From Ruminococcus sp. YE282 (GTDB taxonomy: Bacteria; Bacillota; Clostridia; Oscillospirales; Acutalibacteraceae): 64,000 nt of DNA. This document shows, piece by piece, positions 27,007 to 35,968 of this stretch; position 1 is the first letter of the stretch, and each line of letters opens with the position of its first letter. The notes under the pieces were generated by a model that saw only the letters and a program-made list of their open reading frames with translations, had not been told where the DNA came from and made no database searches. A program made the position numbers and the translations under genes. Location: assembly GCA_900101355.1 (NCBI GenBank), contig FMUV01000009.1, forward strand, positions 1-64,000, written 5' to 3'.

Positions 27007-29469
27007 ATGACAGCAAGGCTTGGACGTTTTCAACCCAAAAACAGGCACTACCTGTTGCTAACTTTTTTTACAGCTCTTGTTGCTGCTGCTATTTTGTTTG
27101 TTCCGTTTATTGTTTTAAACGGCGGAATTTTTTATTACTACGGCGATTTTAATGTTCAGGAAATTCCGTTTTATCAGATGGTTCACGACGCTGTAAAGAG
27201 CGGTCAGCTCGGTTGGAGCCACACAACCGACCTTGGCTCTGACCTTTTGTCAAGTTACAGCTTTTATCTTATGGGCAGTCCGTTTTTTTGGATGACAATA
27301 CCGTTTCCGAACGAATTTGTTCCTTATCTTATCGGTCCCATTTTAATTTTAAAGTTTGCCTGTGCCGCTGCGTCAGCTCATGTGTATTTGCAGCGTTATG
27401 TAAAAAACAAGATGTACGCAGTTTTGGGCGGGCTTTTGTATGCGTTTTCGGGCTTCTCAATTTATAACGTATTCTTTTTCCATTTTCACGAGCCGATGAT
27501 TGTTTTTCCGCTTCTTTTGGCTGCATTGGATGCATTTTTATATGACAAAAGGCGCGGAGTTTTTGCGGTTGCGGTTTGTGCGGCTTGCGTTGTAAATTAT
27601 TACTTTTTTGCGGGTCAGGTAGTTTTTGTTGTAATATATTTTCTTATGATTACGCTTACCAAAGCTTATAAATTCAAGTTCAGGGAATTTTTGCTCCTTG
27701 CGCTCGAAACCGTTATAGGTTTTGCGGCTTCGACATTCATCCTCTTGCCGTCTGTTTTGGGCATTATGGGAAATCCCCGATTGGATACTTTGCCAAGCGG
27801 CTGGGAAGCGCTTGTTAACAACAAGGCTCAGCGATATTGGCTTGTGATTCTCGGATTTTTATTCCCTGCGGATTTGCCCGCTATGCCTGTTTTCACGCCT
27901 GAGTCCAATTGCAAGTGGGCTTCTGTTGCAGGTTGGCTTCCGCTTTTCGGTATGACGGGAGTTATAGCCTTTTTGCAGTCTGCCAAGCGTGACTGGCTCA
28001 AAAAATTTATTACGCTTTTAATGCTGTTTGCGTTTGTTCCGGTGCTTAACAGCCTGTTCCAATTGCTGAACAGTTCTATTTATTACACACGCTGGTTTTA
28101 TATGCTCGTATTGATGTTTATACTTGCAAGCTTGCGTGCTCTTGAAGATTGCTCCGAAAAGAATTGGCGGCGTGCGACGATATGGTCGGTTTCGCTTACG
28201 GTAGGTGCGGCTCTGCTTATTGGGTTTATGCCGAATATTACCGAAGATGAAAACGGCGAAGAATTTTATTCAATAGGCGTTCAGGCAACATTTGAGCGTT
28301 TTTGGATATATGTTTTGATGGCGCTGATGAGTATTCTTGCGTTTATACTCATCTTTAAAAAGTTCAGGCATAACCTGTTAAGATTTTCAATAGCCTCAAT
28401 ATCGGGAGTTTTAATTGTAGCTTTGTTAAGTTCATATTTTATTATCGGGACCGGAGTTATTTCAAGCTCAACAACGCAAAAAATTAAGGATGACATTATC
28501 AATGCGCGTGACGATATAAAAATCGATGATTTGGAAAACGTAAGAAGTGATTTTTATAAGTGTGTTGATAATACCCCGATGTATTGGAAAATTCAGAGCA
28601 TAAACTGTTTTCAAAGTTTGGTGTCACCGTCTATTATGCAGTTTTATAATGCAATGGGAGTTACCCGTGACGTGGCTTCAAGACCTAATTTTTCCGTGTA
28701 TGGGCTTAGGGGATTGCTCAGCTGCAAATATTACTTTGATTATAACAAAGACAGCGACAGCAGTGACAGCGATTATTCGTTCCTTGATGATAAGGGAAAC
28801 ACCAAGATGCCTTATTGGAAATATATTAAAACGTGCAATAATTTTGATATATACCAAAACGAATGTTATATACCTATGGGATTTACATTTGACAGCTTTA
28901 TTACCGAAGAAGAATTTGAAAGAGTTAAAGACAGCAACAAAACCGAAGCAACGCTTTATTCGCTCATTCTCAGCCGTGAGGTAATGTCAAAGTATTCCGA
29001 CATTACAGGCTATACGGACGAAAAGTATAAGCTGCTTTACGGTGATGACCCCGACAGTTTTGACAGTGTTGTTGATGATTATAAGTACGGCAAATTGCAG
29101 TACAAGGCGCAGTGCCAAAAACTTGTCGCTTCAAGCTGCAGTTCGTTTGAATATACAAACAACGGATTTAAAGCTGAATTTAATAATAAGGGCGATGACA
29201 ATCTGCTGTTTTTCAGCGTTCCGTACAGCACGGGCTTTACCGCATACGTAAACGGAAGCCCTGTTGACATTGAAAAAGTCGATTTCGGCTTTATGGCTGT
29301 GAAAGTTCCGGCAAATACAGATTGCAATATTGAGTTTTATTATGAAACGCCGGGATTTAGTACAGGATTATTAATAAGTATAGCTTCAGGCTGTGCTTTT
29401 GCAATATATGTTGGTGTAACAGTATTGGTTCACATTTATAAAAAGCGAAAAATTAGTAAACGGAGTTGA
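27007..29469 (+). CDS. YfhO-family membrane protein
   Basis: The 820-residue protein has 12-14 membrane helices and a large extracytoplasmic C-terminal part (about 510-790) before a last helix and a basic tail. Motifs fit the YfhO family, including YYGDFNVQEIPFYQM after the first helix. YfhO proteins are thought to be GT-C-fold glycosyltransferases acting outside the membrane on lipoteichoic acid or other lipid-linked sugars. ATG 27007 behind CAGGAGA is chosen over the longer frame. The gene abuts the peptidase gene (5-base gap), and a GT2 and a LicD gene are a little further on. Confidence 0.85.
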   Translation: MTARLGRFQPKNRHYLLLTFFTALVAAAILFVPFIVLNGGIFYYYGDFNVQEIPFYQMVHDAVKSGQLGWSHTTDLGSDLLSSYSFYLMGSPFFWMTIPFPNEFVPYLIGPILILKFACAAASAHVYLQRYVKNKMYAVLGGLLYAFSGFSIYNVFFFHFHEPMIVFPLLLAALDAFLYDKRRGVFAVAVCAACVVNYYFFAGQVVFVVIYFLMITLTKAYKFKFREFLLLALETVIGFAASTFILLPSVLGIMGNPRLDTLPSGWEALVNNKAQRYWLVILGFLFPADLPAMPVFTPESNCKWASVAGWLPLFGMTGVIAFLQSAKRDWLKKFITLLMLFAFVPVLNSLFQLLNSSIYYTRWFYMLVLMFILASLRALEDCSEKNWRRATIWSVSLTVGAALLIGFMPNITEDENGEEFYSIGVQATFERFWIYVLMALMSILAFILIFKKFRHNLLRFSIASISGVLIVALLSSYFIIGTGVISSSTTQKIKDDIINARDDIKIDDLENVRSDFYKCVDNTPMYWKIQSINCFQSLVSPSIMQFYNAMGVTRDVASRPNFSVYGLRGLLSCKYYFDYNKDSDSSDSDYSFLDDKGNTKMPYWKYIKTCNNFDIYQNECYIPMGFTFDSFITEEEFERVKDSNKTEATLYSLILSREVMSKYSDITGYTDEKYKLLYGDDPDSFDSVVDDYKYGKLQYKAQCQKLVASSCSSFEYTNNGFKAEFNNKGDDNLLFFSVPYSTGFTAYVNGSPVDIEKVDFGFMAVKVPANTDCNIEFYYETPGFSTGLLISIASGCAFAIYVGVTVLVHIYKKRKISKRS

Positions 29470-29474
29470 TATTT

Positions 29475-30833
29475 ATGTTATTCGGCGATAAAATTTTAAA
29501 GTATAAAGACGAGTTGCTTGCGGATTTAAACACACTTATAGGAATGCAGTCCATTGACGGTAAAAGGGATGACGAGTGTGACAGAGCGCTCAAGTTTATA
29601 ATTAAGCGTGCAAGCGATTTTGGCTTGCTTTCGGAGCGTGTTACAGACAAAAGCGCTCATGTTGAGCTTGGCAGCGGAGGAAAACTTTGCGGCGTCCTTT
29701 CACACCTTGACGTTGTTCCTGCCGGAAACAACTGGAGTGTAAGCCCGTATGTTCTTACCGAAAAAGACGGCAGAATTTACGGCAGAGGAATTGCGGACGA
29801 CAAGGGAGCGGCTTTGGTTAATCTCTATTGTCTGCGTGCTTTAAAAGACGAAGGCGTTGCAGGAAAAAACACAATCCGTGCAATTTACGGTACTTCCGAA
29901 GAAACAGGTATGGACGATATGGACGGCTATTTTGAAAGAATGCCGCTTCCAGATATGGCTTTCACGCCCGACAGTGAATACGGAATTTGCTGTGCCGAAA
30001 AAGGAATCCTTCATATACAGGTCAGCACCGAACGCAACGACGCAAAAACACTTTCTCAGTTCCATTCCGGCAATGCAATAAATGCAGTACCTGATATGGC
30101 ATATGTAATGCTTGATTCGTCAAGCTATGACGAGCAGCTCCTTATGAGGCTTGCAGACGCAAGTAAGGGCAATTTTGAATTTAATTATACAATTGACGGC
30201 CTTATGATAATCAGCAGGGGAAAGGCGGCGCACGCCTGCGAACCCGAAAAAGGTCAGAATGCGGCATTGGAGCTTATTGACCTTATTGCAAATGCATATG
30301 ATGTTCCAGAAATCGGCTCTATATGCTCGTTTATAGATTATGCAATAAATAAAGAGACAAACGGCCGTTCGCTCGGACTCAAGATGAGCGATTCCGTTTC
30401 GGGTTCCCTTACGGTAAACCTCGGCTGTGTCCATATTGAAGAAAACAAAGCGTACGCTCAGTTTGACATACGCTATCCCGTTACTGTGAACAGCGATGTG
30501 GTTATAAAGCAATTTGAAAAAGTTGCTGAAAACAGCAATCTAAAGTCAGAAGTATTAAACCACGAAAAGCCGCTGTACGCAGAAAAGGATTCAGAGCTGA
30601 TTAAGGTGCTTTCCGAAACATACAAAAGCGTAACAGGTGAAGAAGTTGATATTTATTCCACAGGCGGCGGAACATATGCAAGAAAGCTCGGAGGCAGAGG
30701 CGTTGCCTTTGGACCGAATTTTAAGGGCGATGATATACGTATGCACAACGCCGACGAAAGTGTGGATTATAATAACTTCTTCAAGCACGCTCAAATTTGC
30801 CTTGAGGCAATATACAGGCTTTATACATTGTAA
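29475..30833 (+). CDS. M20-family dipeptidase (PepV/Sapep-like)
   Basis: The 452-residue zinc peptidase has the M20 ligands in order: H and D in LSHLDVVPAG, bridging D in RGIADDKG, catalytic E-E in GTSEETGM, D in FTPDSEYG and a late H in GPNFKGDDIRMH. The C-terminal GGGTYAR motif is typical of the PepV/Sapep group. These enzymes cleave dipeptides in the cytoplasm. The frame opens at TTG 29466, but ATG 29475 is spaced correctly behind CGGAG. Its nearness to the YfhO gene suggests co-transcription rather than a shared job. Confidence 0.9.
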   Translation: MLFGDKILKYKDELLADLNTLIGMQSIDGKRDDECDRALKFIIKRASDFGLLSERVTDKSAHVELGSGGKLCGVLSHLDVVPAGNNWSVSPYVLTEKDGRIYGRGIADDKGAALVNLYCLRALKDEGVAGKNTIRAIYGTSEETGMDDMDGYFERMPLPDMAFTPDSEYGICCAEKGILHIQVSTERNDAKTLSQFHSGNAINAVPDMAYVMLDSSSYDEQLLMRLADASKGNFEFNYTIDGLMIISRGKAAHACEPEKGQNAALELIDLIANAYDVPEIGSICSFIDYAINKETNGRSLGLKMSDSVSGSLTVNLGCVHIEENKAYAQFDIRYPVTVNSDVVIKQFEKVAENSNLKSEVLNHEKPLYAEKDSELIKVLSETYKSVTGEEVDIYSTGGGTYARKLGGRGVAFGPNFKGDDIRMHNADESVDYNNFFKHAQICLEAIYRLYTL

Positions 30834-30835
30834 TA

Positions 30836-30974
30836 TTTAGTCTGAGAATCGCTCTGCCTTGCTTGCAAAGAGCAGAACTTGCGAGCGATTGCAGACGGTG
30901 CATAGGGGCGTCGGTTCCTCAGAAATTCAGTGGAAAAATTATAACTTCAGCTGAACTTCCGCACTTAGATTACA
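30836..30974 (-). repeat. Dispersed structured element, copy G
   Basis: On the minus strand it reads TGTAATCTAAGTGCGGAAG at its start. It has an inner stem TTCAG..CTGAA around TTATAA, the box ATGCACCGTCTGCAATC, and the last hairpin TCTGCTCTTTGCAAGCAA with GGCAGAGC. It points towards the 3' end of the peptidase gene, unlike most copies. Confidence 0.75.
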
Positions 30975-30992
30975 CTAAAAAGGGATGACTGA

Positions 30993-31781
30993 ATGAAAAC
31001 CGAAAGAATTATAAAAAATCAGGCAAGAAAGTCTTTAAGCGGCAACTGGCTTCCGATTATTGCCGGGGGTTCGGTTGTTTGTATTGCACTTATCTTGTTT
31101 ATGAATATTGTCAGTATGTTTGCTTTTGTATTCAATCTTGTTGACCTAAACACCTATGAAATTGCAGATGAAAATAAAATTTCCTATGTGGTTATCGCTT
31201 CGTTAATAGAGATGGGCTTTGTTTTCATATCGCCGATTATTAACGGTGTAATCAAGATGGCGGCAAACGTTGTGCTGTATGAAAAAACAGAAGTTTCCGA
31301 TATGTTTTATTTCTTCAGAGGAATAAACAGATATTTAAAGACATTGCTTTTAAACCTTGCTTTGTTTGTAATATACAACGTGATAACAGGAGTTCTTAAC
31401 GCATATCTTTATGCTTCCAACGCATTAGACGCTGATTTAACCGGAAGTTTAAATTTTGACTTAACATCGGCAATCCTCGTGCTGTCAATGGTTGTTACGG
31501 TTATAGTCAAGGTGTTATTCTTTTTGATTGTGCTTTATTATCCACTTTCGTATTATGCACTTGACGACAGCAAACCGGTGTCAGCCTATGTATTTAGACT
31601 AATTCCGTTTTCACTGAGACACTTGGGTTCGGCAATCAAGCTGACAATCAGCTTTTTGGGCTGGATTTTGCTTTGCTTTTTTGTTGTTCCTGCAATATAT
31701 GTTTTGCCGTACTATCTTGTATCAGCGGTAAATTCAACACGATGGCTTGTTATGTATGAAAGAAACAGGGGATTGATATGA
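30993..31781 (+). CDS. Membrane protein, DUF975-like
   Basis: The 262-residue protein has six predicted helices and a start (ERIIKNQARKSLSGNWLPII) reminiscent of DUF975 membrane proteins, which begin with a similar short amphipathic segment. It has no catalytic motif. The end of the gene overlaps the glycosyltransferase start by four bases (ATGA-type), so the two are translationally coupled. A role as a membrane partner or regulator of the following envelope genes is inference. The start follows AAAAAGGGATGACTGA, giving ATG 30993. Confidence 0.6.
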   Translation: MKTERIIKNQARKSLSGNWLPIIAGGSVVCIALILFMNIVSMFAFVFNLVDLNTYEIADENKISYVVIASLIEMGFVFISPIINGVIKMAANVVLYEKTEVSDMFYFFRGINRYLKTLLLNLALFVIYNVITGVLNAYLYASNALDADLTGSLNFDLTSAILVLSMVVTVIVKVLFFLIVLYYPLSYYALDDSKPVSAYVFRLIPFSLRHLGSAIKLTISFLGWILLCFFVVPAIYVLPYYLVSAVNSTRWLVMYERNRGLI

Positions 31782-32860
31782 CAGTATCGTTATGTATGAT
31801 AGCGTATAACGAAGCGAACGCATTAAAAGGCTTGTTTAAGGATATTTCGCTTCAGGACTATCCGCACGAAAATATTGAAGTGGTGTTTGTTGACAGTATG
31901 TCAACAGACGGAACTTACGAAATGATGGAGCGGTTTAAAAACGAGGGTTACAACTTTTGGGACGTTAAAATTGTTCGGTGTGCCAAGAAAAACCAGGCGT
32001 TTTCGTGGAATGAGGCACTTATGACTGCCAGAGGGGATATAATTATTCGTGTTGACGCTCATGCAAGAATACCGCGAAACTTTGTGTCAAGAAATGTGTA
32101 TAACATAAATCAGGGTGAAGATGTTGTCGGCGGCGGACGTCCTAACATTAGCTCAAATGTTTCTCCCTGGAAGCTTACCTTGCTTGCGGCTGAGGATTCC
32201 CTGTTCGGAAGCTCAATTGCAAGCTACCGAAGACCTGCGGCAGAAAAGGAATATCTTGACAGCCTTTTTCACGCAGCATACCGCCGTGAGGTGATTCAAA
32301 AAGTCGGCGGCTTTAATGAAAACCTCGGAAGAACAGAGGATAATGAGTTCCATTACAGAATACGTCAGGCAGGCTACAAACTTGCCTGTTGCCCCGACAT
32401 TATCTCCTATCAGCACTCAAGGAATAATCTTAGAACTATGATAAGGCAAAAGTATTCTAACGGACGTTGGATAGGGCTTACCGTGTCGGAATGTCCCGGC
32501 TGTATATCATATTTTCATTTTGTTCCCTTTGTATTTTTGTTGATGATTATCGCCTGTTCAATACTCGCATTTTTGGGTTATCCGCTGTTTTTATACATAT
32601 TCATTATATTGTACGGAATGTTCGACGTTGTTAACACCGTTGCGTGTTTTACAATGAAAAACATTCATCCTCAGTTTTTTCTTTTGCCGTTTATTTTTCC
32701 GCTTTTGCATATATCGTACGGTATCGGAACACTGGTTGGACTTATTCAGATTCCGTTTTGGCAGCACAAAATTAAAAACAGCAAAGCCAAAGAGCATATA
32801 GAAAAGGTTAAAAGAAAGGTTGCCAAAAACACGATTGTTACTGACAAAGTTGGTGAATAA
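31778..32860 (+). CDS. Family 2 glycosyltransferase, ExoA-like
   Basis: The 360-residue protein has an N-terminal GT-A domain (SLCMIAYNEANAL; VDSMSTDGT; DxD in IRVDAHARIP; acceptor-side GRTEDNEFHYRIRQAG). Three or four C-terminal membrane helices (about 245-335) follow. This architecture is that of ExoA-like enzymes, which add sugars to undecaprenyl-linked oligosaccharides on the inner membrane face. It overlaps the upstream membrane protein gene by four bases, and the LicD gene follows after one base. The three form a small surface-polysaccharide operon. The sugar cannot be read from the sequence. Confidence 0.9.
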   Translation: MTVSLCMIAYNEANALKGLFKDISLQDYPHENIEVVFVDSMSTDGTYEMMERFKNEGYNFWDVKIVRCAKKNQAFSWNEALMTARGDIIIRVDAHARIPRNFVSRNVYNINQGEDVVGGGRPNISSNVSPWKLTLLAAEDSLFGSSIASYRRPAAEKEYLDSLFHAAYRREVIQKVGGFNENLGRTEDNEFHYRIRQAGYKLACCPDIISYQHSRNNLRTMIRQKYSNGRWIGLTVSECPGCISYFHFVPFVFLLMIIACSILAFLGYPLFLYIFIILYGMFDVVNTVACFTMKNIHPQFFLLPFIFPLLHISYGIGTLVGLIQIPFWQHKIKNSKAKEHIEKVKRKVAKNTIVTDKVGE

Positions 32861-32861
32861 T

Positions 32862-33746
32862 ATGTCTGATAAAGTTACTTTAACCCCCAATGTTCTGCGT
32901 GAGCTGCAAGTAAAACAGCTCGATATGCTTGTATATTTCAGAGATTTTTGTCAGAAAAACAACCTGACGTTTTATCTTATAGGCGGCGGACTAATCGGAG
33001 CACTGCGAAACGGCGGATTTGTCCCGTGGGACGATGATGCGGACGTGCTTATGCCGCGACCCGACTATGAAAAACTTGTTGTGCTTTGGAAAGAACAAAA
33101 GGCTGACGGACGTTTCAGATTGCTAAAGACGGATGATGAAATGTTTACAGGTAATATATTCGTTACAATAACGGATACAAATTACACTATGGTAAAAACA
33201 AATCAGACCGATGTGGACATTCCGCACGGGCTTGTGCTTGATGTATTTCCCCTTGATGTTTGTCCCGACAGCCGCTTTGCACGCAAAATGCAGTTTGTTT
33301 GGACAATGCTTTATTCGCTTTTTTTGGCTCAGATTGTACCTGAAAATCACGGGGGCATAATGAGCTTCGGAAGCAAGATTCTGCTTTCAATTTTCAGAGG
33401 CAAAAAGATTCGCAATAAGATTTGGCGCACTGCCGAAAAACATATGACAAAATACAAAATTGACGAAAACAAGTGCGTTACCGAGCTTTGTTCGGGTCCG
33501 TACTGGATGAAAAAAGAGTATCCCAAGCGCATCTACGATTCGGTTTCATATGTTACGTTTGAGGGTATCAAGCTGCCGTGTATGTCGGGATATGATGAAT
33601 ATTTGAGAATGGTTTTCGGCGATTATATGCAGCTTCCTCCCGAAAAAGACCGTGTACCTCATCATGATATTGCCTATCTTGACCTTAATACTCCATGCGC
33701 CGAATATGATGCAAAAAGGAAGTCAAAATATGGAACTAAGGCTTGA
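32862..33746 (+). CDS. LicD-family nucleotidyltransferase-fold protein
   Basis: The 294-residue protein has the LicD/fukutin core LIGGGLIGALRNGGFVPWDD followed by DADVLMPR. The acidic pairs are expected to bind metal and the phosphodonor. LicD proteins transfer phosphocholine, or similar phospho-groups, onto surface glycans. No choline kinase or uptake gene (licA/B/C) is in the window, so the transferred group is unknown. ATG 32862 is chosen because it follows the GT2 stop by one base, with TTGGTGA as RBS. The next gene overlaps its 3' end by 17 bases. Confidence 0.88.
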   Translation: MSDKVTLTPNVLRELQVKQLDMLVYFRDFCQKNNLTFYLIGGGLIGALRNGGFVPWDDDADVLMPRPDYEKLVVLWKEQKADGRFRLLKTDDEMFTGNIFVTITDTNYTMVKTNQTDVDIPHGLVLDVFPLDVCPDSRFARKMQFVWTMLYSLFLAQIVPENHGGIMSFGSKILLSIFRGKKIRNKIWRTAEKHMTKYKIDENKCVTELCSGPYWMKKEYPKRIYDSVSYVTFEGIKLPCMSGYDEYLRMVFGDYMQLPPEKDRVPHHDIAYLDLNTPCAEYDAKRKSKYGTKA

Positions 33747-34461
33747 GAACTGGACGAAAGATGACTTTGCAAACTTAGTTGAGCTTCTAAAGAGCGAGGC
33801 AGATTTAAAATACCGTGACTTTCATTCTTCGCTTGTGCCGGATAATGATAAAAGCGTTTTTATAGGAATAAGGGTTCCTCGTTTGCGTGAAATCAGCAAA
33901 GAGATTGCAAAGGGAAATCCCCGCAGTTTTTTAGAGTCGGCAGCCGATGACTATTACGAAATTCGTATGCTTAAGGCATATGTAATCGGGCTGATTAAAA
34001 CTCAAGATTTTAATGACTTTGCAAGTCTTTTTGACAGTTTTGTTCCAAGTGTTGACAGTTGGGCGGTGTGTGACGGATTTTGTTGCTCCGTTAAAGAGGT
34101 AAAAAAGTACAGGGTTGATTTTTTTCAATATATTCAAAAGTATCTTGACAGCAAAAACGAGTGGGCAATTCGTGTTGCCGTTGTTATAATGTTAAACTAC
34201 TATCTTGATGACGATTACATAGACTGTGTGCTTAAACGCTGTGATCGAATTAATAATAAAGCCTATTATGTAAGCGTCGCACAGGCGTGGCTGCTTGCAA
34301 CGGCTGTTGCAAAGTGCAGGGAAAAAACCTTGGCGTACTTAAGAAGCAATTCGCTTGACGATATAACCTTTAACCGAACCGTTCAAAAATGCGTTGAAAG
34401 CAGGCGAATCGACGATGGCACTAAGAATTATCTAAGAAGCCTGAAACGCCGAGAACAATAA
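33730..34461 (+). CDS. AlkD-like DNA alkylation repair protein
   Basis: The 243-residue all-helical protein is of the HEAT-like AlkD/AlkC superfamily. It has the early motif VPRLREISKEIAKG and the central segment VDSWAVCDGFC, which carries the Trp-Asp pair expected of AlkD. AlkD glycosylases remove bulky or positively charged alkylpurines. ATG 33730 behind AAAAGGAAG is chosen over the longer frame and places the start 17 bases inside the LicD gene. The pairing with envelope genes seems to be only transcriptional. Confidence 0.85.
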   Translation: MELRLENWTKDDFANLVELLKSEADLKYRDFHSSLVPDNDKSVFIGIRVPRLREISKEIAKGNPRSFLESAADDYYEIRMLKAYVIGLIKTQDFNDFASLFDSFVPSVDSWAVCDGFCCSVKEVKKYRVDFFQYIQKYLDSKNEWAIRVAVVIMLNYYLDDDYIDCVLKRCDRINNKAYYVSVAQAWLLATAVAKCREKTLAYLRSNSLDDITFNRTVQKCVESRRIDDGTKNYLRSLKRREQ

Positions 34462-34532
34462 ATTACACTCGTTTGAAAATATATTGCCATTGACAAATTA
34501 TGATTGCAATGATATTATAATATTAATTGAAT

Positions 34533-34647
34533 GTCTTCGGGGCGGAGTGAAATTCTCCACCGGTGGTCAAAGTCCACGAACAAGCGTTGCTTGCCGAGCC
34601 TGTGAAATTCAGGCACCGACGGTTATAGTCCGGATGAAAGAAGATTG
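34533..34647 (+). ncRNA. FMN riboswitch
   Basis: All conserved parts of the FMN (RFN) aptamer are readable in order. They are TCTTCGGGGCGGAGTGAAAT, TCTCCACCGGTGGT, AGTCCACGA, GCCTGTGAAATTCAGG, CACCGACGGTTATAGTCCGG and ATGAAAGAAGA. It lies in the leader of ribU, the riboflavin uptake gene, which is a standard target. FMN binding is expected to favour the terminator just downstream and turn uptake off. Confidence 0.97.
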
Positions 34648-34668
34648 GCACTATTGGTGCATAACGCT

Positions 34669-34699
34669 CCCGTTACGTTTTGTAACGGGTTTTCTTTTT
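34669..34699 (+). terminator. FMN riboswitch expression-platform terminator
   Basis: CCCGTTAC / GTAACGGG with a short loop is followed by TTTTCTTTTT, 22 bases after the aptamer and 174 bases before ribU. Confidence 0.92.
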
Positions 34700-34872
34700 C
34701 CCGACGATACTCTAAAATTTTATCATACTGTGAGCTGCCGAAAGTGAAAAATTTTGAAACATTAATCGGATTAAAGATTTATATGAGAAAAATCTGATTT
34801 TTCTGACGAATTTTTTAATTTCAGCTGCGCTCAAACAACCTGTTACGGTTGTCAGTATAAGGAGTGGTCGCA

Positions 34873-35514
34873 ATGAATAATCGTACATCAACAAACAACA
34901 ACATTCTCACAACCAAGCTTACGGTTACCGCCATGCTTACTGCCATTGCAGTAGTGTTGCAGTATATCGAATTTTCAATTCCGCTTGTTCCGTCGTTTTT
35001 AAAATTGGACTTTTCGGACTTGCCCGAGCTTATAGGCACGTTTGTGCTCGGCCCTTTGTGGGGTATTGTGATTTGCCTGTTAAAAAACATTATCCATCTT
35101 CCTTTCGGAACCTCAGGGGGAGTGGGAGAGCTTTCTAACTTTTTGCTCGGAGCTGTTTTTGTGGTTACGGCAGGCTTAATCTATAAATACCATAAAAATA
35201 AAAAGGGAGTGGTTGTTGCCTGCATAATCGGCGCAGTTGCCATGGCTGTTGCAAGCGTAATTGTAAACTTTGTCATTGTTTATCCTGCGTATGCGAATAT
35301 GTGGTTCGGCGGCGATATGGACTCGATTGTTGCAATGTACAAAACAATTCTTCCGAGTTCGGACACCCTTTTAAAATCGCTTGTAATTTTTAATGTGCCT
35401 TTTACACTTGCAAAGGGGCTTGTTGTTTCAATTGTTACAATTCTAATTTACAAACCGCTTTCAAATGTAATAAAAAAGATGAACAGTTCGTTCAGCAGTC
35501 ACAAAAGGGCTTGA
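34873..35514 (+). CDS. ribU: Riboflavin ECF transporter S component RibU
   Basis: The 213-residue membrane protein has about six helices and the family signature LKLDFSDLPELIGTFVLGP followed by GIVICLLKNIIHLP, matching RibU substrate-binding subunits. It captures riboflavin and needs a shared EcfT/EcfA/EcfA' module encoded elsewhere. The FMN riboswitch directly upstream confirms the vitamin. ATG 34873, 8 bases after AAGGAG, is used rather than the GTG that overlaps this site. The promoter of the next gene, folT, begins inside its last codons. Confidence 0.95.
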   Translation: MNNRTSTNNNILTTKLTVTAMLTAIAVVLQYIEFSIPLVPSFLKLDFSDLPELIGTFVLGPLWGIVICLLKNIIHLPFGTSGGVGELSNFLLGAVFVVTAGLIYKYHKNKKGVVVACIIGAVAMAVASVIVNFVIVYPAYANMWFGGDMDSIVAMYKTILPSSDTLLKSLVIFNVPFTLAKGLVVSIVTILIYKPLSNVIKKMNSSFSSHKRA

Positions 35515-35538
35515 CACAGACTCCTTTAGTGATATAAT
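35511..35538 (+). promoter_or_regulatory. Sigma-A promoter of the folT leader
   Basis: TTGACA overlaps the ribU stop codon, and TATAAT follows after 16 bases. The transcript would contain the dispersed element (35533-35705), the THF riboswitch and folT. Confidence 0.82.
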
Positions 35539-35705
35539 TAGAATGCAAATGTTACTTGCTTTTAAGGCGGCGGGTTTCATTCAGAATTTCGGTGAAAGAT
35601 TATATTTGACCGAAATTTTGGAGAGCTAATGCTCTTTTGCACGACTTGCAATCGGTCGAATCTCTGTTACTTGCAAGCAAAGCAGAGCGTTTTTCCGATT
35701 TAAAG
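35533..35705 (+). repeat. Dispersed structured element, copy C (in the folT leader)
   Basis: It begins at the -10 box itself. The stems are TTTCGGT (35587-35593) with ACCGAAA (35609-35615), AGAGC TAAT GCTCT, and CTCTG..GCAAGCAAAGCAGAG. It ends CCGATTTAAAG. It lies wholly in the transcribed leader, 22 bases before the THF aptamer. Confidence 0.8.
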
Positions 35706-35726
35706 TAAATTTGTCGAAAGACAACA

Positions 35727-35832
35727 TCACAGAGTAGAAATTTGTGCGTAAAGTGTTTTGCGGACGGGGAGTTGCCGCAAAAACGAAAGAAGCGTTGCTT
35801 CTGCGGTACAGATTTCGCATCCCGCTGTTACT
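35727..35832 (+). ncRNA. Tetrahydrofolate (THF) riboswitch
   Basis: The sequence follows the THF/folT aptamer as I remember it from the Eubacterium siraeum RNA. In order it has AGAGTAG, GTGCGTAAAGTG, GGACGGGGAGTTGCCGC, AACGAA, a small hairpin AGAAGCGTTGCTTCT, GCGGTACAGATTT, and GCATCCCGCT. A short ACAG/CTGT closing stem is possible. It precedes folT, the typical target. CCCGCT at its 3' edge can also pair with AGCGGG of the terminator downstream. Confidence 0.9.
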
Positions 35833-35846
35833 TTGGGACGTTTTTG

Positions 35847-35877
35847 AAGCGGGCAGTTTTCTGTCCGCTTTTTTTGT
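35847..35877 (+). terminator. THF riboswitch expression-platform terminator
   Basis: GCGGGCAG / CTGTCCGC with a TTTT-type loop is followed by seven T residues. Its left arm can instead pair with CCCGCT at 35821-35826, the 3' edge of the aptamer, which would make an antiterminator. Folate binding would then favour termination. Confidence 0.88.
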
Positions 35878-35922
35878 TGACAATGCAACTTTACCTCCTA
35901 AAGCAACACCGAGTAATTCAAC

Positions 35923-35950
35923 CTTTTGATTAATGTTACTTAATCAAAAG
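35923..35950 (+). promoter_or_regulatory. Perfect inverted repeat before the folT RBS
   Basis: CTTTTGATTAA and TTAATCAAAAG are separated by TGTTAC. It sits between ACCTCC (35893-35898) and the folT RBS GGAGGT (35959-35964), which are complementary. The hairpin could bring them together and hide the RBS. Confidence 0.55.
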
Positions 35951-35968
35951 CAGTGTTTGGAGGTCAAA

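Noticed and set aside
34484..34747. An 87-residue open frame on the plus strand
   Set aside because: It runs straight through the FMN riboswitch aptamer and its terminator, so its sequence is explained by RNA structure.
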